Assembly (NCBI RefSeq): GCF_023898865.1
Contig: NZ_JAGSOV010000049.1
Coordinates: forward strand, 16,727 to 80,726
Length of the DNA: 64,000 nt
DNA from: Pseudonocardia humida
GTDB taxonomy: Bacteria; Actinomycetota; Actinomycetes; Mycobacteriales; Pseudonocardiaceae
Direction: 5' to 3'
Shown here: positions 41,892 to 49,526 of the stretch, one piece after another
Numbering within the stretch: position 1 is the first letter of the stretch
Layout: the number at the start of each line of letters is the position of its first letter
Position numbers and translations under genes: made by a program
The notes under the pieces: generated by a model
What the model saw: only the letters and a program-made list of their open reading frames with translations
What the model was told of the DNA's origin: nothing
Databases searched by the model: none

Positions 41892-41904
41892 CCGTCCCAC
41901 CCTC

Positions 41905-42432
41905 ATGGGCATGACAACGGCACTGGCGACATCCCCGCACAGCATCGATGACCTGGCCGACCTGGTCGACGGCGTCCGCGCCGCCGTCGCCGTCCACGCC
42001 GGCTGGGCCGAGACCGCGCAGCTGGTCGCCGAGCAGCTGCGCGCCCACCTGCCCAGCCCGGACGTGCTCACCGCCGAGCAGCGCCTCGGCTCGCCCGACG
42101 ACTACGTCGCCCACACCCTGCACGTCGAGCCGGACGGCTCGTTCTCGATCATCGCGGTGGTCTGGCGGCCGGGGCAGACGACCCGGATCCACGACCACGT
42201 CACCTGGTGCGCCTTCGGCGTCATCCAGGGCGTGGAGCACGAGGACCTCTTCGACGCCGAGCTCAACCCGATCGGCCACAACGAGAACCACGTCGGGGAC
42301 GTCGACGGGTTCGCCCCGCCCGGCGACATCCACCGCGTGCACAACACCGGCGAGACGACGGCGATCTCCATCCACGTCTACGGGACCGACCTCACCCGCA
42401 TCGGCTCCAGCGCCCGCCGCTACTACAACTGA
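41905..42432 (+). CDS. Cysteine dioxygenase-like cupin protein
   Basis: Cupin of 175 residues. The metal-binding block is TTRIHDHVTWCAFGVIQG, with His-x-His, and the third ligand is in PPGDIHRVHNTG. This matches the PF05995 cysteine/thiol dioxygenase family, which adds O2 to a thiol. The Cys in TWCAFG occupies the place of the Cys-Tyr crosslink cysteine. The substrate may be cysteine or another small thiol such as 3-mercaptopropionate. Starts at ATG 41905 or 41911. The next gene begins 28 bp later on the same strand. Confidence 0.87.
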   Translation: MGMTTALATSPHSIDDLADLVDGVRAAVAVHAGWAETAQLVAEQLRAHLPSPDVLTAEQRLGSPDDYVAHTLHVEPDGSFSIIAVVWRPGQTTRIHDHVTWCAFGVIQGVEHEDLFDAELNPIGHNENHVGDVDGFAPPGDIHRVHNTGETTAISIHVYGTDLTRIGSSARRYYN

Positions 42433-42460
42433 CCCCCCAGATCACCGAGGAGCACCTGAC

Positions 42461-43093
42461 ATGTCACTCGTTCGCGTCCACAACTTCGCCATCTCCCTCG
42501 ACGGCTACGGCACCGGAGCGGGCCAGAGCGCCGAGGCGCACTTCGGCCACGCGGGCGACCGGCTGCACCAGTGGATGTTCGCCACGCGGTGGTGGCAGCC
42601 CGGCGGCAACGGCGGCGTCGACGACGCCTTCGTCCAGCAGCACGACCCGGGGATCGGCGCCGAGATCATGGGCGCCGGGAAGTGGGGCCACCCCGGATGG
42701 CACGAGGACCCGGACTGGAAGGGCGCCTGGGGCCCCAACCCGCCGTTCCACACCCCGGTCTTCGTCCTCACCCACCACCCGCGGGAGTCGATCGAAGCGG
42801 AGGGCGGCACGACCTTCCACTTCCTCGACGCCTCGCCTGCGGAGGCACTGGAGGCGGCCCGCGAGGCCGCGGGCGGCCAGGACGTGCGCATCGGCGGGGG
42901 CCCGACCGTCGTCCGCGACTTCCTCGCCGCCGGGCTCGTCGACCACCTGCACCTGGCGGTGGTCCCGATCCTGCTCGGTCGAGGGGTGCGGCTCTGGGAC
43001 GGGTTGGAGGGCCTCGAGAAGGACTACCGCGTCGAGGCCACCTCCTCGCCCAGCGGGATCACGCACGTGACGTTCACCCGCGGCGCTGCCTGA
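42461..43093 (+). CDS. RibD C-terminal/dihydrofolate-reductase-like protein
   Basis: Protein of 210 residues in the bacterial RibD C-terminal reductase family. Features are VHNFAISLDGYGTG at the start, HTPVFVLTHHPRES, RIGGGPTVVRDFLAAGLVDHLHLAVVPILLGRGVRLWDG and a final beta strand. These stand-alone proteins bind NADPH, but their substrates are rarely known. ATG at 42461 has GAGGAG upstream. Probably cotranscribed with the cysteine-dioxygenase-like gene. Confidence 0.9.
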   Translation: MSLVRVHNFAISLDGYGTGAGQSAEAHFGHAGDRLHQWMFATRWWQPGGNGGVDDAFVQQHDPGIGAEIMGAGKWGHPGWHEDPDWKGAWGPNPPFHTPVFVLTHHPRESIEAEGGTTFHFLDASPAEALEAAREAAGGQDVRIGGGPTVVRDFLAAGLVDHLHLAVVPILLGRGVRLWDGLEGLEKDYRVEATSSPSGITHVTFTRGAA

Positions 43094-43106
43094 ACCCGCC
43101 CGCAGA

Positions 43107-43517
43107 TCACCGCCGGGACGGGGCGGGCCGGCCGAGCAGGTCCCACTTGTTGCCGGCGACGTCGAGGAACACCGCAAGGCGACCGTACGGCTCGTCCCGG
43201 GGCTCGGTGAGGAACCGGACGCCGTGGGAGAGCATGCGCTCGTACTGGGCGTCGAAGTCGTCGACCTGCAGGAAGAACCCGACCCGCCCCGCGAACTGCT
43301 GCCCGACGACGGCGCGCTGCCCCTCCCCGTCGGCCTGCGCCAGGAGGAGCCCGGTCGCCGCGCCACGCGGTCGGACCACGACCCACCGCTTGGCCCGCCC
43401 GTCGTTCGTCCGCGTCTGGGAGTCCTCGACGAGCTCGAAGCCGAGCGCGCCGACGAAGAAGTCGATGGCCTCGTCGTAGTCGTCCACGACCACCGCGACC
43501 TGCTGCAGGAACGCCAC
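43107..43517 (-). CDS. VOC family (glyoxalase-like) protein
   Basis: Vicinal-oxygen-chelate protein of 136 residues with two beta-alpha-beta-beta-beta units: FLQQVAVVVDDYDEAIDFFVGALGFELVEDS and VGFFLQVDDFDAQYERMLSHG. The metal ligand positions are Gln early and DLLGRP region late. Such proteins act as glyoxalases, dioxygenases or resistance proteins; none can be chosen here. GTG at 43517. It is divergent from the MerR gene, and the 117-bp gap contains GGAGACGACGTCGTTCTCC, a near-palindrome, at about 43562-43580. Confidence 0.85.
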   Translation of the reverse strand: MAFLQQVAVVVDDYDEAIDFFVGALGFELVEDSQTRTNDGRAKRWVVVRPRGAATGLLLAQADGEGQRAVVGQQFAGRVGFFLQVDDFDAQYERMLSHGVRFLTEPRDEPYGRLAVFLDVAGNKWDLLGRPAPSRR

Positions 43518-43597
43518 GCGCGGAGCATGACAGGGATCCGATGATCCGTCGGATGCTTCCTGGGAGACGACGTCGTTCTCCACGGAGCGGGCCGGAG

Positions 43598-43628
43598 TTG
43601 ACCTCGCCCCAGGGGCGACGCCCATGCT
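43598..43628 (+). promoter_or_regulatory. MerR-type promoter/operator with 19-bp spacer
   Basis: -35 TTGACC (43598-43603), spacer of 19 bp, -10 CATGCT (43623-43628). The spacer contains the palindrome TCGCCCC-A-GGGGCGA (43604-43618). This over-long spacer with a central dyad is the classic site for MerR-family regulators. Transcription would begin near 43635, the GTG of the MerR gene. Confidence 0.65.
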
Positions 43629-43634
43629 GGTGGC

Positions 43635-44543
43635 GTGGACGAGCTGACCGCCGGTGAGTTCCAGGCCGTGACCGGGTTGTCGGCCAAGGCGCTGCGGCTC
43701 TACGCCGAGCGCGGCATCCTGGCCCCGGCCTCGGTCGACCCCGACTCCCGCTACCGGCGGTACCGGCGCTCGCAGGTGCGCCACGGGGTCGTCGTCGACC
43801 TGCTGCGCCGGGCCCAGGTGCCGCTGGCCGAGATGGGGTCGGCGCCGGCCTTCGACTTCGACGAGTGGCGGGAGCGGGTTCAGGTGCGGCGCACGATCGA
43901 GGACTTCCACCTCGCCGTAGCCGAGCGCGTCGCCGCGTTCGACCCGGGGCAGTTCCGCGCCCACAGCAGCTCGGCACCGGCGCAGGACTGGGTCGGCGTG
44001 ATCGTCGACGACGAGCTCCCCGCCGACGTCGAGGCCTGGATGGAGGCGCTGCCGGGGCTGGCGGTCGACCTGCCGGCGATCGACGGCGCGTTCGGCGAGG
44101 CCCTCGGCGACCTCGGCGTGCGGCCGCCCGACCGGGTGTGGACCGCGGTCCCCGACACCGGTCGCGCAGGCACCGCGCAGATGCTGCTGGCCCGGCCGGT
44201 GACCGTCGGTGTGGACGCGCGGTCGCGGACGCTGATCGAGCAGCGCGTGCGGGCCGGGAGCGGGCGCGCCGTGCGCGCGGTGACCGGCACGCTGCCCGAC
44301 CGCGTGGAGATCACGTTCACGGCCGCCGCCGTCCGCGGCGAGCCGGCGGGGGAGCCGTCGCCGGTCGAGGAGGCCGCGGCCGGGTACCTGCACGTGCTGG
44401 CGTTCGACGAGCACGTCGCCCGCCACCGCCTCACCGCGGTCAGCCGGACCGCCCGCCAGGTCGTGCAGGGCCCGTCGCTGTACGGCGACCCGGGACAGGC
44501 CCAGCCGGTGAGCGTCTTCGACGTCCACCGGGCCACCGGTTAG
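43635..44543 (+). CDS. MerR family transcriptional regulator with effector domain
   Basis: Regulator of 302 residues. The N-terminal MerR helix-turn-helix has TGLSAKALRLYAERGIL and YRRYRRSQVRHGVVVDLLRRAQ. A long C-terminal part with GyrI-like beta strands (about 110-302) suggests a small-molecule binding domain like that of BmrR/TipA relatives. GTG at 43635 coincides with the predicted transcription start, so the mRNA is likely leaderless. Its TAG stop overlaps the stop of the convergent gene in the four bases TTAG. It probably regulates itself and perhaps the divergent VOC gene. Confidence 0.85.
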   Translation: MDELTAGEFQAVTGLSAKALRLYAERGILAPASVDPDSRYRRYRRSQVRHGVVVDLLRRAQVPLAEMGSAPAFDFDEWRERVQVRRTIEDFHLAVAERVAAFDPGQFRAHSSSAPAQDWVGVIVDDELPADVEAWMEALPGLAVDLPAIDGAFGEALGDLGVRPPDRVWTAVPDTGRAGTAQMLLARPVTVGVDARSRTLIEQRVRAGSGRAVRAVTGTLPDRVEITFTAAAVRGEPAGEPSPVEEAAAGYLHVLAFDEHVARHRLTAVSRTARQVVQGPSLYGDPGQAQPVSVFDVHRATG

Positions 44544-45214
44544 GCCGGGCCGGGGCTCCGGCCCGCGCGGATCGCGGCGTCGAGGAAGCCGTCGATGCCC
44601 CCGGCGAACACGGCGTCCGGGTCGTCCTCCGTGTGGCCCGTGCGCAGGTCCTTCACCATCCGGTACGGGTGCAGCACGTAGGAGCGCGCCTGGTCGCCCC
44701 ACGCCGAGGGCAGGTGCGGCGGGACCGGGCCCTCCGGCAGCGGGCCGACCTCGACCGCGGCCAACGAGGTCCGCCTGCGGCCGTCCTCGACGGTCGGCGG
44801 GATCCACACCAGCCGGTGCGTCCCCTGCTCGTCGAAGAGCGCGGCGAAGGCGGCCGGTGCGGCCACCCGGAGGGTGGCCTCGCGGATCCCCGCGCCGTCG
44901 GCCGTGCGGGTCTCGTCGAGGCGCACGTCGTAGCCGTGGCGCCCCGCCCAGCGCCGGTACATGCCCGCCAGCATCGCGGCGAAGCGCGGTGCCCCCTCCC
45001 CGGTCTCGGGGCGGACCACCACGAGTGCGCCGTGCACGTCGTCGCGGAGGTCGGGGCCCACAGCGGCGCAGCGTAGGCGGGCTCGCTCAGCCACTGGAAA
45101 GGCGCGCCACCGCGACTTCGCCCGGCACCTGCGGGAGGCTAGCGAGCGGGCGTGCTGCTCGTCGCTCGCGCGGGTGGTCTCCTCGACCTCGTGCGTCCGC
45201 AGCCACGCCCCCAT
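44540..45214 (-). CDS. Release factor 2-like protein without the GGQ catalytic domain
   Basis: Protein of up to 224 residues. From about residue 58 it follows peptide-chain release factor 2: MLAGMYRRWAGRHGYDV, EATLRVAAPAAFAAL, GTHRLVWIPP and GRRRTSLAAVEV. It then jumps to the RF2 C-terminus SAWGDQARSYVLHPYRMVKDLRT and FAGGIDGFLDAAI. The roughly 85 residues that carry GGQ in true RF2 are missing, and the stop-codon motif SPF reads P-P-T. The helical domain 1 is not recognisable; an internal GTG at 45094 may be the real start. It cannot hydrolyse peptidyl-tRNA itself. Role unknown. Confidence 0.75.
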   Translation of the reverse strand: MGAWLRTHEVEETTRASDEQHARSLASRRCRAKSRWRAFPVAERARLRCAAVGPDLRDDVHGALVVVRPETGEGAPRFAAMLAGMYRRWAGRHGYDVRLDETRTADGAGIREATLRVAAPAAFAALFDEQGTHRLVWIPPTVEDGRRRTSLAAVEVGPLPEGPVPPHLPSAWGDQARSYVLHPYRMVKDLRTGHTEDDPDAVFAGGIDGFLDAAIRAGRSPGPA

Positions 45215-45280
45215 CGCCGCACGGAACGAAGCGTTGGTCCTGGCGTGGCGCTGCTCGTCGACGCCGGCCGTCGTCAGAGA

Positions 45281-45356
45281 TGGTGGAGACGAGGGGAATC
45301 GAACCCCTAACCCCCGCCTTGCAAAGGCGGTGCTCTGCCAATTGAGCTACGTCCCC
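45281..45356 (-). tRNA. tRNA-Ala (TGC)
   Basis: On the minus strand acceptor GGGGACG pairs with CGTCTCC (one G-U pair). D loop AGCTCAATTGGCAGAGC, anticodon loop TTTGCAA (TGC), T arm AGGGGTTCGATTCCCCT; CCA is encoded. The second tRNA of the origin pair that follows gyrA. Confidence 0.97.
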
Positions 45357-45403
45357 CGTCCGAGCGGGATCCGTACCCGCTCGGCGGAGCGGCGCGCGCT
45401 ACC

Positions 45404-45520
45404 TCAGTTGCCGGAGGTGGCGTCGTGCCACAGGTCGTCGTCCGACCGGGAGGACCGGACCTTCGAGAAGACCAGGGCGCCTGCTGCCAGCGCGACCACG
45501 ACGGCGAGAAGCTTCTTCAT
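45404..45520 (-). CDS. DLW-39 family small membrane protein
   Basis: Protein of 38 residues. Starts MKKLLAVVVALAAGALVF, one transmembrane helix, and ends DDDLWHDATSGN with the D-L-W motif that names the family. It lies between tRNA-Ala and tRNA-Ile, its usual actinobacterial place. No function is known. Confidence 0.9.
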   Translation of the reverse strand: MKKLLAVVVALAAGALVFSKVRSSRSDDDLWHDATSGN

Positions 45521-45554
45521 TGATTCACGTCCTGCCTGTCCCGGGGATGGGGAG

Positions 45555-45628
45555 TGGGCCCAGCTGGATTTGAACCAGCGACCTCGTCGTTATCAGCGAC
45601 GCGCTCTAACCAACTGAGCTATGGGCCC
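45555..45628 (-). tRNA. tRNA-Ile (GAT)
   Basis: On the minus strand acceptor GGGCCCA pairs with TGGGCCC, D loop AGCTCAGTTGGTTAGAGC, anticodon loop CTGATAA (GAT), T arm CTGGTTCAAATCCAG. CCA is not encoded (ACT follows). Length 74 nt. Confidence 0.97.
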
Positions 45629-45700
45629 GTGCGGCGAGGACGAGGTTACACCGCCGTCCCCGACCGCCGACAACCGGATACCCCTTGCGGGATCCGCAGG

Positions 45701-46894
45701 TCAGTCGCGCTCCGAGAGCGTGACCTCGATACCGCCGACGAGGTCGGCCGAGACGTTGTAGACGAACGCCGCGACCGTCGCCGCCACCGCGAACAGCAGG
45801 CTGTTGATCGCACCCACCACCGCGGCCAGCCCCAGCACCCGGCCGGCGCTGATCAGCGGGCTGCCCGTGGCCGCCTCGCCGGAGACCAGGTCGGAGTAGG
45901 TGCCGTTCAGCTTGTCCCACACGCCCATGCCGTCCAGGACGCCGTAGAGCACGCCCACGGCGACCAGCCAGATGAAGAACAGCACCACGGCCAGCACCAG
46001 GGCCAGCTTGAGCACCGACCACGGGTCGAGCCGCTTGAGCTGCAGCGCCGCCTGGCGCGGCGGGCGGCTGCGGCCCGGACGGGCGGCCGGCCAGCCGCCG
46101 GTGCGGGTGGTGGCCGCTTCGCCCTCGTCGTCCAGGGCCTCGCGCGGCGGCGGCGGGGCGATGCCGCGGTCGTTGACGTCGATGTAGGTGGTCGGGCCCT
46201 CCTGGAGGAGCTCGCCCACCGAGGCGTCGGTCGTCACGACCTGCTGCGGCTCGTCGTAGCGGCCGGGAGCCGCCTCCTTGCCGGGCACCCGGTTCCACGG
46301 CGGGGCGGCCTGCGGGGCGGGCGCCGGACCGGGACGGGTGACGGCGGCCTCGTCGACGTCGGCCGGGAGCCCGCCCGGCCGGGCCGGGCGCGGGCTCGAC
46401 GGCTTCGCGGTCGCCTTGGCCGCGGGCTTGGCCGCCTGCTCGGTCGCCTGCTCCGCGGCCGTCGACCCGGTGGCAGCACCGTTGCCCTTGCCCTCGGGGA
46501 GCCGGATGCGGGCCGTCGGGGCGTCGGCCCCGTGGACCCGGTGCTCGTCGAACAGCCCCGGCTCCTTCTTGGCCGGCGACGGGGCGGGCGCCTTGTCCGG
46601 CTTCGCCGCGGCCTGCCCCGGCGACGGCTTCGCGGCGGGCGCCGCCGTCGCCCCAGCCGCCTGCTCGGGCGAGGTGACCGGCCTGGTCGCCTGGTCCGGG
46701 CGCACGGTCGCGCCCGAACCGTCCGCGTCGCCCGGGGAGGGCGCCGACCCGTCCTGGCCGCCGGCGGCGGACGGCGTGCGCGCGGCGCCGTTGCCCGGTT
46801 TCGGCGTCGCCGGATCCTGGCCCGACTTCTGGTCGCCGGTGGCGACCGAGCCGCTGCGGTCGGGCTGGTCCGGGGTGTCGGTCTTGTCGTTCAC
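45701..46894 (-). CDS. DUF3566 domain-containing transmembrane protein
   Basis: Protein of 397 residues. The first 280 are disordered and rich in Pro, Ala, Thr, Lys and Asp. The C-terminal DUF3566 domain has two transmembrane helices, WSVLKLALVLAVVLFFIWLVAVGVLYGVLD and LGLAAVVGAINSLLFAVAATVAAFVYNVSADL. It is the conserved gene after gyrA (mycobacterial Rv0007 type) and may belong to the division or cell-wall set, though its role is unproven. It follows gyrA by 54 bp on the same strand. Confidence 0.92.
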   Translation of the reverse strand: MNDKTDTPDQPDRSGSVATGDQKSGQDPATPKPGNGAARTPSAAGGQDGSAPSPGDADGSGATVRPDQATRPVTSPEQAAGATAAPAAKPSPGQAAAKPDKAPAPSPAKKEPGLFDEHRVHGADAPTARIRLPEGKGNGAATGSTAAEQATEQAAKPAAKATAKPSSPRPARPGGLPADVDEAAVTRPGPAPAPQAAPPWNRVPGKEAAPGRYDEPQQVVTTDASVGELLQEGPTTYIDVNDRGIAPPPPREALDDEGEAATTRTGGWPAARPGRSRPPRQAALQLKRLDPWSVLKLALVLAVVLFFIWLVAVGVLYGVLDGMGVWDKLNGTYSDLVSGEAATGSPLISAGRVLGLAAVVGAINSLLFAVAATVAAFVYNVSADLVGGIEVTLSERD

Positions 46895-46948
46895 GAGGTG
46901 AACGTCTCCTCGGGGCTGGGGCTGTGGTTGTCGGGCCGCGGTGGTCGG

Positions 46949-49468
46949 TCAGCTGCGCAGCTCGGGGTCCTCGGCGTCGTCCTCGGCGTTGCGGGCCACG
47001 GCCAGCAGCGTGGCGGTCTCGCCGAGGTTCATCAGCCGGACCCCCTTGGTCTGCCGGCCCGCTTTGCGCACTTCACGGGCCGAAGTCCGGATCACCCCGC
47101 CGGTCGAGGTGATCGCGTACAGCTCGTCGTCGATGCCGACGATGAGCGCGCCGACCAGGGTGCCACGTCGCCTGTCGTACTGGAGAGTCAGAACCCCCTT
47201 ACCGCCGCGGCCCTGGACCGGGTAGTCCTCGATCGGCGTGCGCTTGGCGTAGCCGCCCGCCGTCGCGACCAGCACGTAGGTCTCCGGCCGCACCACCCCG
47301 AGGGACAGCAGCCGGTCGCCGGTGTTGAACCGCATGCCCAGCACGCCCGAGGTGGCCCGGCCCATCGGGCGCAGCACCTCGTCGCTGGCGGTGAACCGGA
47401 TCGACTGGCCCTCGGCCGAGATCAGCAGGAGGTCGTCGTCCGCGGCGGAGAGCACCGCGCCGACCAGCTCGTCGTCGTCGCGGAGGTTGATGCCGATCAG
47501 GCCGCCGGAGCGCGGCGAGTCGAAGTCGGTCAGCCGGGACTTCTTCACCAGACCGGTTCTCGTCGCCAGGACGAGATAGGGGGCGGCCTGGTAGTCCTTG
47601 ATCTGCATGACCTGGGCGATGTGCTCGTCGGACTGGAAGGCCAGCAGGTTGGCCACGTGCTGACCGCGGGCGTTGCGGTTGGCCTCGGGCAGCTCGTAGG
47701 CCTTGAGCCGGTAGACCCGGCCCTTGTTGGTGAAGAACAGCATCCAGTCGTGCGTGGAGCAGACGAAGAAGTGCGCGACGATGTCGTCCTGCTTGAGCGT
47801 CGCGCCCTGCACGCCCTTCCCGCCGCGCTTCTGCGCCCGGTAGAGGTCGGTCTTGGTGCGCTTCGCGTAGCCGGTCTGGGTGATCGTGACGACCACGTCC
47901 TCGACGGCGATCAGGTCCTCGTTGGTGACGTCGCCGTCGTCGGCGACGATCACGGTGCGGCGGTCGTCGCCGTGCTTCTCGACGATCTCGGTGAGCTCGT
48001 CGCGGACGATCTGGCGCTGCCGCTCCGGGCGGGCGAGGATGTCCTCCAGGTCGGCGATCGTGCGCTCGATCTCGGCCAGCTCGTCGATGATCTTCTGGCG
48101 CTCCAGCGCGGCCAGCCTGCGCAGCTGCATGTCCAGGATGGCCTGGGCCTGGATGTCGTCGACGTCGAGCAGCTCGATCAGGCCGGCCCGGGCGACGTCG
48201 ACCGTCGCCGAGGCGCGGATGAGCGCGATGACCTCGTCCAGCGCGTCGAGCGCCTTGACGTAGCCGCGCAGGATGTGGGCCCGCTCCTCGGCCTTGCGCA
48301 GCCGGTAGCGGGTGCGCCGGACGATGACGTCGATCTGGTGGCGGATGTAGTGGCGCACCAGCTGGTCGAGCCGCAGCGTGCGCGGCACGCCGTCGACGAT
48401 CGCCAGCATGTTGACGCCGAAGCCCTGCTGCAGCTGCGTGTGCTTGAACAGGTTGTTCAGCACGACCTTGGCGACGGCGTCGCGCTTGAGCGTGATCACG
48501 ATCCGCATGCCGATGCGGTCGGACGACTCGTCGTTGATCTCGGAGATGCCGGTGAGCTTGCCGTCGCGGTGCTGGCTGGCGATCGACTCGATGAGGTTGT
48601 CCGGGTTGACCTGGTAGGGCAGCTCGGTGACGACCAGGATGGTGCGCCCCTTGGCGTCCTCCTCGACCTCCACCACCGCGCGCATCCGCACCGACCCGCG
48701 ACCGGTGCGGTAGGCCTGCTCGATCCCGTCCCGGCCGACGATCAGGCCGGAGGTCGGGAAGTCCGGGCCCTTGATCCGCTCCATGAGGGCGGTGAGCAGC
48801 TCCTCGTCGGTGGCCTCCCAGTTGTCCAGCGCCCACACCACGCCGGCGCCGACCTCGCGCAGGTTGTGCGGCGGGACGTTGGTGGCCATCCCGACGGCGA
48901 TCCCGGCGCTGCCGTTGATCAGCAGGTTGGGCACCCGCGACGGCAGGACGTCGGGCTCCTGGGCCTTGCCGTCGTAGTTGTCGCTGAAGTCGACGGTGTC
49001 CTCGTCGATGTCCTGCAGCATCGCCATCGCCAGCGGCGAGAGTCGGCATTCGGTGTAACGCATTGCGGCAGCCGGGTCATTGCCGCGTGATCCGAAGTTA
49101 CCCTGGCCGTCGATCAGCGGGTAGCGCAGCGCCCACGGCTGGGCCAGCCGCACCAGCGCGTCGTAGATCGAGGTGTCGCCGTGGGGGTGGTAGTTCCCCA
49201 TGACCTCGCCGACCACGCGGGCGCACTTGACGTAGCTGCGGTCGGGGCGGAAGCCGTTCTCGCCCATCGAGTACAGCACCCGCCGGTGCACCGGCTTGAG
49301 CCCGTCCTCGACCAGCGGCAGCGCCCGGCCGACGATGACGCTCATCGCATAGTCGATGTAGGAGCGCTGCATCTCCTCCTGGATGTCGCGCGGCTCGGTC
49401 CGGTCGTGGCCGCCACCGCCGCCGGTGGGTCCGGTGGGCGGCAGGGTGGGGTCCAGGGTGTCGGTCAT
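46949..49468 (-). CDS. gyrA: DNA gyrase subunit A
   Basis: Type II topoisomerase breakage-reunion subunit, 839 residues. The active-site tyrosine is in AAAMRYTECRL. The quinolone region reads HPHGDTSIYDALVRLAQPW, with Thr at the E. coli Ser-83 position and Asp at position 87. The GyrA box, needed to wrap DNA, is QKRGGKGVQG. It forms the A2B2 enzyme with gyrB just upstream (58-bp gap). ATG at 49468. Confidence 0.98.
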   Translation of the reverse strand: MTDTLDPTLPPTGPTGGGGGHDRTEPRDIQEEMQRSYIDYAMSVIVGRALPLVEDGLKPVHRRVLYSMGENGFRPDRSYVKCARVVGEVMGNYHPHGDTSIYDALVRLAQPWALRYPLIDGQGNFGSRGNDPAAAMRYTECRLSPLAMAMLQDIDEDTVDFSDNYDGKAQEPDVLPSRVPNLLINGSAGIAVGMATNVPPHNLREVGAGVVWALDNWEATDEELLTALMERIKGPDFPTSGLIVGRDGIEQAYRTGRGSVRMRAVVEVEEDAKGRTILVVTELPYQVNPDNLIESIASQHRDGKLTGISEINDESSDRIGMRIVITLKRDAVAKVVLNNLFKHTQLQQGFGVNMLAIVDGVPRTLRLDQLVRHYIRHQIDVIVRRTRYRLRKAEERAHILRGYVKALDALDEVIALIRASATVDVARAGLIELLDVDDIQAQAILDMQLRRLAALERQKIIDELAEIERTIADLEDILARPERQRQIVRDELTEIVEKHGDDRRTVIVADDGDVTNEDLIAVEDVVVTITQTGYAKRTKTDLYRAQKRGGKGVQGATLKQDDIVAHFFVCSTHDWMLFFTNKGRVYRLKAYELPEANRNARGQHVANLLAFQSDEHIAQVMQIKDYQAAPYLVLATRTGLVKKSRLTDFDSPRSGGLIGINLRDDDELVGAVLSAADDDLLLISAEGQSIRFTASDEVLRPMGRATSGVLGMRFNTGDRLLSLGVVRPETYVLVATAGGYAKRTPIEDYPVQGRGGKGVLTLQYDRRRGTLVGALIVGIDDELYAITSTGGVIRTSAREVRKAGRQTKGVRLMNLGETATLLAVARNAEDDAEDPELRS

Positions 49469-49526
49469 CGTCCTTCTCTCGTGCGGAACCTGCGGCGGGC
49501 GTCAGCGGCGGTGGTGCGACGGGCCG

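Noticed and set aside
45554..49090. A 1178-codon plus-strand frame
   Set aside because: It is antisense to gyrA and the DUF3566 gene; the protein reads as repetitive Arg/Val/Gly sequence with no domain.
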